Below, piece by piece: positions 7,128-13,778 of a DNA stretch of 16,708 nucleotides (position 1 is its first letter; each line of letters opens with the position of its first letter). The DNA is from an uncultured Christensenella sp. (lineage in GTDB: Bacteria > Bacillota > Clostridia > Christensenellales > Borkfalkiaceae). The translations under genes and the position numbers were made by a program. Location of the stretch: the NCBI GenBank assembly GCA_910586365.1, contig CAJUGP010000012.1, positions 1 through 16,708 on the forward strand, written 5' to 3'. Below the pieces are notes generated by a model. It searched no databases. It was not told the DNA's origin and was given only the letters and a program-made list of their open reading frames with translations.

Positions 7128-8144
7128 TTACACAATAAAAAGATATACGTAATAACCCACGAACGCAAGCGTGAACGCCGCGCCCGCCGCTCTGCCCAAG
7201 GAATGCCCTTTGAAGAGCGCGAACAGCATCAGCAACGCCGCCGCGCCCAACGCGACGAGCGAATCGACGAGCATGCCGTCCACCGTAAATTCCAACGGAT
7301 AAATGAGCGAAGATATGCCCGCCACGACGAAGATGTTAAAGATATTGCTGCCGATCACGTTGCCGACCGCGATATCGGTATTGCCTTTTACCGCCGCCAC
7401 GACCGAAGTTACAAGCTCGGGCAGCGACGTGCCGAGCGCCACCACGGTGAGCGCGATGATGGGTTCGGAAACGCCGCACGCGCGCGCGATCGCTTTGGCG
7501 CTGTTCACGAGCAGCGTGCCGCCGCCCACGACCATGCCCAGCCCGATCACGGTAAGCACGATCAAAAACCACGTTTTTTGCTTCATGCCGGCATACCATT
7601 GTCCGACTTTGGTTTTGGGCTGTTTTTCTTCCGGTTCCTCTTGCGCGCACTGCGTTCCGTCGCACGCAAGCAGCTTCGCGCGTTTCTGTTCCTTAAACGC
7701 ATTGACGAACAGCACCGCCAAATATGCCGCGAATACGGTTAGCAGAATGATGCCGTCCCACCATTCGATCGCGTTTCCCCACCAACCCAAACCGATGATG
7801 AGAATGCTTGCAAACAGCAGAACGGGCAGATCGAGCCAAAGCGAATTTTTTTGCACGGGCATTTTATGCAGCAGCGAAGAAATCCCCAAAATAAGCAAGA
7901 TATTCGTGATATTGCTGCCCAAAACGTTGCCGAGCGCCATGCCCGACGAATGCGTGATCGCCGAAGCGACCGACACCGCAAGCTCGGGCGCGCTCGTACC
8001 GAACGCGACGATCGTCAAGCCGATGACGAGGGGCGAGATTTTGCACTTACGCGCGATCCCCGCGCTTCCGTCCACAAACCAATCCGCGCCCTCGACGAGG
8101 AGCGCAAGCCCCAAGACGAGCAAAAAGATATTCAAAGCCAACAT
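7128..8144 (-). CDS. CaCA-family sodium/calcium exchanger (YrbG-like), under a yybP-ykoY leader
   Basis: This 338-residue polytopic membrane protein has the two inverted alpha-repeats of the Ca2+/cation antiporter family: GTSAPELAVS (49-58) with GNVLGSN (72-78), and GTSLPELVTS (238-247) with GNVIGSN (261-267). Glu54 and Glu243 are the expected ion-binding acids. The halves are separated by a hydrophilic loop (about 150-190) with CDGTQCAQEEPEEK. Such proteins exchange Na+ (sometimes K+) for Ca2+, or export related divalent ions. The ATG at 8144 has GGGAG 9 bases upstream. A Mn2+-type aptamer directly upstream, with loop bases complementary to this start codon, suggests manganese is a substrate or signal (inference). 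It heads a unit with the ABC exporter. Confidence 0.93.
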   Translation of the reverse strand: MLALNIFLLVLGLALLVEGADWFVDGSAGIARKCKISPLVIGLTIVAFGTSAPELAVSVASAITHSSGMALGNVLGSNITNILLILGISSLLHKMPVQKNSLWLDLPVLLFASILIIGLGWWGNAIEWWDGIILLTVFAAYLAVLFVNAFKEQKRAKLLACDGTQCAQEEPEEKQPKTKVGQWYAGMKQKTWFLIVLTVIGLGMVVGGGTLLVNSAKAIARACGVSEPIIALTVVALGTSLPELVTSVVAAVKGNTDIAVGNVIGSNIFNIFVVAGISSLIYPLEFTVDGMLVDSLVALGAAALLMLFALFKGHSLGRAAGAAFTLAFVGYYVYLFIV

Positions 8145-8180
8145 ACCCTGTAACTCCCGTTTTTTCTTTTTCTATTTTTG

Positions 8181-8270
8181 CCGAAGGTCTTGTCGTTCAT
8201 GCGAACCGCCGTAACACGAAAATTTCTTTTCGGGGTATGTTGCCACGGCGCGGGGACTACTCCCCTTTGG
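8181..8270 (-). promoter_or_regulatory. yybP-ykoY (Mn2+) riboswitch upstream of the CaCA exchanger
   Basis: Read on the minus strand, the leader has the invariant L1 sequence GGGGAGTAG (8265-8257). Helix P1 pairs CCAAAGG (8270-8264) with CCTTCGG (8187-8181), with one mismatch. The conserved 3' strand CGACAAGACC (8196-8187) closely resembles known members. Between them are a CGCCGT/ACGGCG helix, an internal loop containing CAACATACCC (8242-8233), an inner CGAAAA/TTTTCG hairpin, and a GTTC/GAAC hairpin. No terminator follows. Instead, CAACATACCC is perfectly complementary to GGGTATGTTG (8148-8139), which includes the exchanger's start codon, suggesting a translational switch. The aptamer begins about 7 bases after the acyltransferase stop, and no clear promoter is seen in between. 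Confidence 0.85.
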
Positions 8271-8276
8271 TTTTTT

Positions 8277-9563
8277 TTAGTCTTTTTTCGCGCGCATGCG
8301 TTCGAGCGCGTATGTATGGATCTCTTCGGTGGCGAACGAAAACTTGGTTAAACGGTCGCGCGTGCCGATCGGATGCAGCCAATAACTGTCGTCCGGAACG
8401 GAAAGATCGATGCAATCGCCGAAGATATTCTTTTTATATTTATCTTTGCGGAAAGGATAATCGTATTCGACGTGGACGCTTTCAAGCTCCTGCGCCGTCC
8501 ATTCGATATTCATCTTCTCCCCGTACGCCGTGCATGCGAGAAACGTTCCTTCGACCGTCTGCACGAGCTTGCCCGTTCCCTGATCGTAGAAGCGTTTGGC
8601 GTTGGGCAGCGTGTGCACGGTGACTTCTTCCTCGAAACGGTATCTGCCCGAACGCACCTCTTCGCGCACGCAGGCGCGCTCCCACTTCGTCCAATCGGGA
8701 ATGAATTCGTATTCGGTTTCGCCCTCTTCCGCTTGAAGCGTGCCAAGCTCGCTCATCTGCCACGCTTTGCCGCAGGCGGCGCACCAAAGGCGCGTTCCCT
8801 CCGAATACATTTTGAATTCCGTGTTGCAGTGCGGGCAGCGGTAAAGAATGTGGTGCAGCCCGTCGGCGCGTTTTTTATATTTATTGAGAATGCCGTTTTC
8901 GCGCTGATAAGCGTAATCGTCGCGCTGCATCGCGGCATGGATGCGTTCGTTGAGTTCTTTGGAAGAAAGCTTTTTCGCCTCTTCCGCAGTCGCCACGCAT
9001 TCGAGTTCGGCGACGAGCGGCAGCTTCTGCTCGGGTTTATTCCACTGCGGCGCGGCGATAAACGTGCCGTACATGCGCAGAACGACGACGGGCACGCCCG
9101 CGAATTTACAGAATTTTCCGAGCGAAGGCGGCAGGAAGGAAGTCGTGCCGTCGAGCGAATAACGCGCTTCGGGATAGACGCAGACGATATTTTTCAGTTC
9201 GTCCAAACAATACTGCATGTTGCGCACAAGGTGGGAATCGCGCACGAATTTCCGTTTGCAAATACAGCCCAAGCTGCGCATCAGCCCTTCGCCGATATCG
9301 CGGATCGCGTCGATCGCCACAACGTTGTTTGCGCCGTAGGGTGCAACCGCCTTGTACATGACGGGGAAATCGAGCATGCTCGAATGCGTGGCAAAAAGAA
9401 GATACGGGGGTTCGATTCCCTCCATATTGATTTTGCGGACGGTGAGCTTGTACCCTTTCAAACGCGGATTGATCGCAAACGCCCGCGCGATCGCCATCCA
9501 AAATTTACTCGGATTTTTCGGTTTGCGCTCGAAATCGTAACGCTTAATTTCTTTTTTCGCCAT
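8277..9563 (-). CDS. PlsC-type acyltransferase fused to a zinc-ribbon C-terminal module
   Basis: The N-terminal half (about residues 30-200 of 428) is a 1-acyl-glycerol-phosphate acyltransferase-like domain, with the catalytic HX4D motif HSSMLD (H60, D65) and a PEAR (131-134) in place of the usual PEGTR substrate motif. PlsC enzymes acylate lysophosphatidic acid at the membrane to make phosphatidic acid. Unusually, a zinc ribbon follows, CPHC (C243, C246) and CAAC (C261, C264), and then about 160 residues of unrecognised, charged C-terminal sequence, making it far longer than standard PlsC (about 200-250 aa). The ATG at 9563 is preferred over a TTG ten codons upstream. It has its own consensus promoter. 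The exact acyl acceptor is unknown. Confidence 0.85.
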   Translation of the reverse strand: MAKKEIKRYDFERKPKNPSKFWMAIARAFAINPRLKGYKLTVRKINMEGIEPPYLLFATHSSMLDFPVMYKAVAPYGANNVVAIDAIRDIGEGLMRSLGCICKRKFVRDSHLVRNMQYCLDELKNIVCVYPEARYSLDGTTSFLPPSLGKFCKFAGVPVVVLRMYGTFIAAPQWNKPEQKLPLVAELECVATAEEAKKLSSKELNERIHAAMQRDDYAYQRENGILNKYKKRADGLHHILYRCPHCNTEFKMYSEGTRLWCAACGKAWQMSELGTLQAEEGETEYEFIPDWTKWERACVREEVRSGRYRFEEEVTVHTLPNAKRFYDQGTGKLVQTVEGTFLACTAYGEKMNIEWTAQELESVHVEYDYPFRKDKYKKNIFGDCIDLSVPDDSYWLHPIGTRDRLTKFSFATEEIHTYALERMRAKKD

Positions 9564-9620
9564 TTTTCTCTTTATCCTATGAAAGCTTTGCAATACAAAA
9601 AATCAAAGATTTCCGCTTCT

Positions 9621-9650
9621 ATTATAACAAAAGAAAAACAGGTTTGTCAA
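9621..9650 (-). promoter_or_regulatory. Consensus sigma-A promoter of the PlsC-like gene
   Basis: On the minus strand TTGACA (9650-9645) and TATAAT (9626-9621) are separated by 18 bases. Both hexamers are perfect. It lies in the 102-bp gap after mntP, about 58 bases upstream of the acyltransferase ATG, so this gene, and possibly the exchanger and ABC genes behind it, can be read independently of mntP. Confidence 0.9.
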
Positions 9651-9665
9651 GTTGCTTTTCAAAAT

Positions 9666-10250
9666 TTATAAAACGCCCTCGAATAAAAGCTTGAAACCGA
9701 TAAAAACGAGCACCGCGCCGCCCCAAAACTGCGCGCCGTCCTCGAACCGGCTGCCCGCCGCCTTCCCGAGCCGCACGCCCAGCCCCGTGAGCGCGAGCGT
9801 CGTTGCGCCGATAAGCGCCGAGCACAGAACAACGTGCACGGGAAGCCTGCCCGCCGTGTCCTGCGCCAGCAAAGCGACGCCCACGGCGAGCGCGTCAAGA
9901 CTTGTCGCAACGCCCTGCAAAAGCACCTTTCCCGCGCCTAAACGCGCTTTTTTATGTAACGTACGCGCCTGTTCTCCGCCGCGCTGCCAATCGAGCACGG
10001 CTTTCCCGCCGAGAACGGCAAGGAGCGCAAACGAAAGATAGGGCGCGATCGCCGATACGGCGGAAGTAAACGCCGCGCCGCAGTAATAACCTAAAAGCGG
10101 CATAAAAAACTGAAACAGCGCGAACGTAAGTGCGATCAAGGCGCAACGGCTCTGCGGCATGCGCGGCCATGCGGCGGCGTCGGACATGCCTGCCGCAAAC
10201 GCGTCGGCGGACAGCGCGGCGCCGAGCAGCAAAATTTCGTATAATTGCAT
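9666..10250 (-). CDS. mntP: MntP manganese efflux pump
   Basis: This 194-residue, six-helix membrane protein of the MntP (DUF204) family exports Mn2+ and protects against manganese overload. The two internally related halves carry the family's acidic motifs: SADAFAAGMSD near the N-terminus (Asp16) and ATSLDALAVGV (Asp119). Both match the essential aspartates known from Escherichia coli MntP (188 aa). The ATG at 10250 has AGGGGCGG upstream. It is monocistronic or leads into the acyltransferase; no clear terminator follows. Regulation is visible: a perfect promoter, a Mn2+ aptamer and an intrinsic terminator precede the gene, so expression should rise when cytoplasmic Mn2+ is high. Confidence 0.95.
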   Translation of the reverse strand: MQLYEILLLGAALSADAFAAGMSDAAAWPRMPQSRCALIALTFALFQFFMPLLGYYCGAAFTSAVSAIAPYLSFALLAVLGGKAVLDWQRGGEQARTLHKKARLGAGKVLLQGVATSLDALAVGVALLAQDTAGRLPVHVVLCSALIGATTLALTGLGVRLGKAAGSRFEDGAQFWGGAVLVFIGFKLLFEGVL

Positions 10251-10279
10251 AAACCGCCCCTTTTTAAGATTATTTTATG

Positions 10280-10332
10280 GAAAAACAAAAAAGACTTACG
10301 CGGCAGCGCAAAAAACGCCGCCGCATAAGTCT
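10280..10332 (-). terminator. Regulatory intrinsic terminator in the mntP leader
   Basis: A 17-bp stem (arms 10332-10316 and 10308-10292) encloses an A-rich loop on the + strand (U-rich in the RNA) and is followed on the minus strand by TTTTTTGTTTTT (10291-10280). Two positions (10299/10325 and 10305/10319) are mismatched on the + strand but become G-U wobbles in the minus-strand RNA, which shows which strand is selected. The 5' arm overlaps the 3' strand of aptamer helix P1 (10323-10329), so aptamer and terminator are mutually exclusive. Confidence 0.92.
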
Positions 10333-10416
10333 CGTCGTTTCAGATAACACCCGCGCTTTTGCGCATTATGTGGACGTTACCGCTTCCGTAGCGGAAACCG
10401 ACTACTCCCCTATGCC
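10323..10416 (-). promoter_or_regulatory. yybP-ykoY (Mn2+) riboswitch controlling mntP
   Basis: On the minus strand, helix P1 pairs GCATAGG with the strand containing CTTATGC (10329-10323), followed by the invariant GGGGAGTAG loop (10410-10402). Then come a CCGCT/AGCGG hairpin, a GTAAC/GTTAT stem with an internal loop containing CCACATAA, a TGCGC-AAAA-GCGC hairpin, and the conserved ACGACGAGAC 3' strand. Known members bind Mn2+ between the docked L1 and L3 loops and turn on Mn2+ exporters. Here ligand-stabilised P1 would block the downstream terminator and allow mntP transcription. Confidence 0.93.
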
Positions 10417-10462
10417 TTACGATTGCTACGCAAAACATCCTTGATTTTTGCATCGCTATGTT

Positions 10463-10491
10463 ATTATACTCGCCCGTAAAATATTTGTCAA
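10463..10491 (-). promoter_or_regulatory. Perfect sigma-A promoter of the mntP leader
   Basis: TTGACA (10491-10486) and TATAAT (10468-10463) are separated by exactly 17 bases on the minus strand. The start point would be near 10456, about 40 bases before the aptamer. This is a full-strength constitutive promoter, leaving control to the riboswitch. Confidence 0.95.
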
Positions 10492-10510
10492 CGGTTTCCG
10501 CGCAAAATTC

Positions 10511-10844
10511 GAGATGTTTCGACTTCGCTCAACATGACAATCCCCCTTTTCATACTTCGCCGAGCCGTTCCGCCTGTCATTCTTCGCAACGCCGTTCCCC
10601 TGTCATTCTGAGCCGCGTCGTTCCGCCTGTTATTCTGCGCCACGCCGTTCCGCCTGTCATTCTGAGCCTGTCGAAGAATCCCAAAAACGTTGACGAGTTG
10701 GAGATGTTTCGACTCCGCTCAACATGACAATCCCTCTTTTCATACTTCGCCGAGCCGTTCCGCCTGTCATTCTGCGTCACGCCGTTCCCCTTGTCATTCT
10801 GCGTCACGCCGTTCCCCTGTCATTCTGAGCTTGCCGAAGAATCC
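10511..10844. repeat. Composite intergenic repeat array (27-bp periodic units and a 73-bp duplication)
   Basis: The gap between cardiolipin synthase and the mntP promoter (10492-10856) holds no gene. It is built from arms of the dispersed TGTCA...TGAGC family. Units beginning GCCGTTCC (or GTCGTTCC) and containing TGTCATTCTG start at 10564, 10591, 10617 and 10644, and again at 10754, 10781 and 10808, a 26-27-base period. A 73-base block at 10511-10583 is repeated at 10701-10773 with two differences. The array ends with a full right arm TGTCATTCTGAGCTTGCCG at about 10819. The coding potential here is spurious. Confidence 0.85.
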
Positions 10845-10856
10845 CCCGCAAAGCGC

Positions 10857-12440
10857 TTAAAACAGCGGAGCGAAAATTTTGATAATTTCATAAAAGCCGC
10901 GGCTGACGGCGTTCTTTTTCGCCTTTTCTTCCGTGACCTGTTCGGAAAGCGCAAAGCTTTCTTCCATGTCCTGTTTCAACTGCATCACCGCTTTGGCGCC
11001 GTACATTAAAACGGCGTCCTCGAAATGGAACAGGAACGAACGGTAATCGAGGTTGATCGTTCCCACAACCGCCAATTCGTCATCCGAAACAAAGCTTTTG
11101 GCGTGCACGAACCCGCCCGTATACGAATAAATCTTCACGCCGCCGCGCACGAGCGCAAGATAGTTCGATCGGCTGAGCGCAAAAACAAGCTTTTTATCGG
11201 GAATCCCCGGCATCAAGATGCGCACGTCGACGCCGCGCTGCGCCGCAAGCACCAACGCCTCGCGCATGCGGTAATCGATAATGAGATAGGGCGTGGCGAT
11301 ATAGACGTAATTCTTCGCTCCGTTGAGGATATTGATATACACGTCCTCGCCCAGCGCACGGCGGTAAAAAGGACGCGGACCGTCGCCGTAGGGCTGCACG
11401 AACCCTTCGCCCTCGAAAAATTCGTATTCTTTGGGCAGAAAGGGCGTAAAATCCTCGATCACCTTACTGCGCACGTTATAAAGCTGCAAGAACATAAGCG
11501 TAAGGCTGCGCACCCCCACCCCTTCGAGACGCACGGCGGTATCCTTCCAGTATCCGTACGGGTGCGTGAGATTGACGTATTCGTCGGCGAAGTTCAAGCC
11601 GCCCGTATACCCGATCTTTCCGTCGATCACGGTGATTTTTCTATGGTCGCGGTTGTTGTGCACTTCGCTCACGACGGGCACGAACGGATTGAATTTTACG
11701 CATTGAATACCCCGTTTTTTCAGCTGCCGCGCAAAATTCACGCTCACGCGCGCCATCGAGCCGATATCGTCGTAGAGCAAGCGTACTTCCACGCCCTCTT
11801 TCGCCTTGCGTTCGAGCACCTCGAGCACGGCGGAAAGAAACTTCCCTTTTGCGACGATAAAATATTCGAGGAAAATAAAATGCTCGGCGGTTTCCAAATC
11901 GCACATATACTGTTCGGCGAACGCCTCGCCCGAAGGGAAATATTGCGTTTTGGTGCCGCCGTACAGCACCGCCGCGCGCGACGCCGTGGAAAGCGCCTCG
12001 CTCACGCCCGCCCAACCGCCGAGCTGCGCGCGCACCTCTTCTTTACTGTATAACGGAAGCGCATGTTCATACGACTGTTCGTACATGCCCATAAGCTTCC
12101 GCCGCTGACGGCGCGAAAGATTGTTATGCGAAAACACGGCGTAAATCGCCACGCCCAGCAAGTTTAAGCCGAGCACGCAGATGAGCCACGGGATCTTCGC
12201 CTCGGGCACCATGTCGCGGTTGGCAACGTGCAGAACGGTGGAAAGCACGATCAGCCAATCGACGATCGCCGTGACGATCAGGACCGTTAGCTTCGCCTGC
12301 GGAAAGATCGTTATGATGAGTTCCCGCACCAAATAAAAGAACCCGAAAAACACGGTGACGTCAAAAAGAAACAATAAGATGATCGTCAGTGCGATGAGCG
12401 GCAGGCGCGAAAATATTTTTTTTAGCTTATCCTTGGTCAA
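10857..12440 (-). CDS. cls: Cardiolipin synthase, phospholipase D family
   Basis: This membrane enzyme condenses two phosphatidylglycerol molecules into cardiolipin. The 527-residue product has hydrophobic N-terminal segments (about 12-44, 51-71, 84-103) followed by two phospholipase D half-domains. The HKD motifs are both intact: HRKITVID (H266, K268, D273) and HAKSFVSD (H446, K448, D453). Length fits bacterial Cls (about 480-520). The start is TTG at 12440, chosen because AAAGGAGGG lies 8 bases upstream. It overlaps the stop codon of the LRR gene by 4 bases (TTGA), so the two are translationally coupled. It ends just before an intergenic repeat array, with no conventional terminator seen. 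Confidence 0.94.
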   Translation of the reverse strand: MTKDKLKKIFSRLPLIALTIILLFLFDVTVFFGFFYLVRELIITIFPQAKLTVLIVTAIVDWLIVLSTVLHVANRDMVPEAKIPWLICVLGLNLLGVAIYAVFSHNNLSRRQRRKLMGMYEQSYEHALPLYSKEEVRAQLGGWAGVSEALSTASRAAVLYGGTKTQYFPSGEAFAEQYMCDLETAEHFIFLEYFIVAKGKFLSAVLEVLERKAKEGVEVRLLYDDIGSMARVSVNFARQLKKRGIQCVKFNPFVPVVSEVHNNRDHRKITVIDGKIGYTGGLNFADEYVNLTHPYGYWKDTAVRLEGVGVRSLTLMFLQLYNVRSKVIEDFTPFLPKEYEFFEGEGFVQPYGDGPRPFYRRALGEDVYINILNGAKNYVYIATPYLIIDYRMREALVLAAQRGVDVRILMPGIPDKKLVFALSRSNYLALVRGGVKIYSYTGGFVHAKSFVSDDELAVVGTINLDYRSFLFHFEDAVLMYGAKAVMQLKQDMEESFALSEQVTEEKAKKNAVSRGFYEIIKIFAPLF

Positions 12441-13531
12441 AGGGATTCCCTCCTTTCGTACATGGTGCAGCCGCAAGCAAGCCGACGCGTATCAAACTGC
12501 CCCGACGGCAAAACCAAATCTTCCCGCGGCGCATGCAGGGTTTCGAGCGCCGCGCAATCGGCAAACGCGTGCAAATCGATTTTATCGGGCTTGACGGAAC
12601 AGCAGTCGATCTCTTTTACCGCCTCACAGCCGTAAAACGCGTGGGCGATCAGTCCGCCGCCCGTCACCGTGATTTTTCGCAGCGTGTCGGGAACGGCATA
12701 TTCCCGATTCACGGCGAAAAGATGCGCGAACTCGCCGCGGTAATCCTCGCCCGTTCCGCTTAAATCGCTTCCGCAAAAGGGAACGGCGACTTCTTCGATC
12801 TTCGTACAGGGCAACAACGCGCCTTCGTCCGCGAACGCGTTGCCCGCAATCGTCGCCGTTTTACTCGGCAGCGCCGCGATCAGTCTTATTCCGCTCGGCG
12901 TCTTTTTATAGAGCACGCCGTTTTCGCACACATACGGTTCAAACGCTTCGATGCGTTCCGTTAACGTGGCGCGCAACGCCTTCCCCGTCAGTCTACCGTC
13001 GCCGTGTAATTTGACGATACGCGCGCCCGTGCGTTCGATTTCGCTTTGCTTCGGCTCGCCCGAAAGCACCGACAGCACGCTTGCCCCGTAACGGTCGGTC
13101 CGCTTGATTCCGTTCCCGTTCCAAGCAAAATATTCCCCGTCGGCATACCAAACCGTTTGCGCATAGGTTCGCGCCAACGCGGCGCGGTGCAGCCGATCGA
13201 GCGCCGAAAAATCGAGCGATAAAAGATCGTTAAGTTTCCCTTCATGCAAGATTCTGCCGCAGCGGCACGCTTCTTCGTCCGCGGCGATATACCCCGTTAC
13301 GCCGCCGCGTTCGATCACCGTCGTTTCGCCGTCGAAGTGCGACAGAGCGGCAAACGCCGAAGAATAGGTTTCTTGACTTTTTCCGCCGTTCTCCCACGCG
13401 CATTCGTATACGCTGCGCTCCGAACGCAAAACGGTTCGGGGGAAGGGCGCGAAGAAACTCAGCACGCAAGCGAACAGCAACGCGGCGGCACCGATGCAGG
13501 TTAAGGTTTGCCACAGCTTATAGTTTTTCAT
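12437..13531 (-). CDS. Membrane-anchored leucine-rich repeat (BspA-like) protein
   Basis: This 364-residue protein has an N-terminal membrane anchor or uncleaved signal (about residues 9-27, after MKNYKLWQ) and an otherwise extracytoplasmic body. The C-terminal third shows BspA/LRR_5-type repeats, recognisable by the recurring pattern of an aromatic AF plus a cysteine-containing turn: GNAFADEG, AHAFYGCEAVKEI and LHAFADCAALETL. The middle region (about 90-210) is unrecognised. Function is unknown; BspA-like domains often mediate surface binding. It shares a 4-base overlap with the cardiolipin synthase gene behind it, suggesting an envelope role (inference). The ATG at 13531 lacks a Shine-Dalgarno and lies only about 6 bases after the predicted transcript start. 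Confidence 0.75.
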   Translation of the reverse strand: MKNYKLWQTLTCIGAAALLFACVLSFFAPFPRTVLRSERSVYECAWENGGKSQETYSSAFAALSHFDGETTVIERGGVTGYIAADEEACRCGRILHEGKLNDLLSLDFSALDRLHRAALARTYAQTVWYADGEYFAWNGNGIKRTDRYGASVLSVLSGEPKQSEIERTGARIVKLHGDGRLTGKALRATLTERIEAFEPYVCENGVLYKKTPSGIRLIAALPSKTATIAGNAFADEGALLPCTKIEEVAVPFCGSDLSGTGEDYRGEFAHLFAVNREYAVPDTLRKITVTGGGLIAHAFYGCEAVKEIDCCSVKPDKIDLHAFADCAALETLHAPREDLVLPSGQFDTRRLACGCTMYERRESL

Positions 13532-13543
13532 TCGTATAAGCGC

Positions 13544-13572
13544 ATTATACACGAATTTACAAAATTAGGCAA
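13544..13572 (-). promoter_or_regulatory. Candidate promoter of the LRR-cls pair
   Basis: TTGCCT (13572-13567) and a perfect TATAAT (13549-13544) are separated by 17 bases on the minus strand. Transcription would begin near 13537, almost at the LRR start codon. Confidence 0.65.
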
Positions 13573-13614
13573 GCATGCAGCGCCTGCCGTAAAAATTTCA
13601 CATGCCTTTCGTTT

Positions 13615-13723
13615 GAGATTTCTCGACTTCGCTCGAAATGACAGCATCGCGTTGCGCGCAGGGGTACCGCCCAGCCGCGTTGAGTACAGCCCCCCTGTCA
13701 CGTTGAGCGAAGTCGAAACGTCT
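13615..13723. repeat. Two copies of the dispersed TGTCA/TGAGC repeat arm, divergent
   Basis: Arm one (13615-13643) ends in GAAATGACA and is in inverted orientation. Arm two (13696-13723) starts TGTCACGTTGAGCGAAGTCG and is direct. They flank a short GC-rich spacer in the gap between ypeB's terminator and the LRR promoter. Confidence 0.8.
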
Positions 13724-13732
13724 TGCTCTTCA

Positions 13733-13762
13733 CAAACAAAAAAAAGCCGAGAAAATCTCGGC
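13733..13762 (-). terminator. Intrinsic terminator after ypeB, bidirectional shape
   Basis: GCCGAGA (13746-13752) and TCTCGGC (13756-13762) pair around an AAA loop. On the minus strand a run of eight T follows, starting 17 bases after the ypeB stop. The + strand side also has six T. Confidence 0.93.
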
Positions 13763-13778
13763 TTTTTTGTTCTGTTTT

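Noticed and set aside
9596..9613. AAATC/GATTT stem followed by T-rich sequence after mntP
   Set aside because: Only five A/T-rich pairs, and it lies downstream of the acyltransferase promoter, so it would cut off that gene. Too weak for a terminator.
8373..9671. Long + strand open frame (432 codons) opposite the acyltransferase
   Set aside because: Same shadow effect. The minus-strand protein has catalytic and zinc motifs and a consensus promoter.
10669..10675. TGTCGAA, a 0A-box core
   Set aside because: It is part of a repeat arm (TGAGCCTGTCGAAGAATC) and lies in an array without a sporulation gene nearby.
10564..10830. Periodic ~27-bp units suggestive of a CRISPR array
   Set aside because: The units abut one another with no variable spacers, differ from each other, and are made of arms of a repeat family found elsewhere in the window. 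No cas genes are present.
11025..12053. Long + strand open frame (342 codons) opposite cardiolipin synthase
   Set aside because: The opposite strand carries two intact HKD motifs, and this frame shows no recognisable domain.
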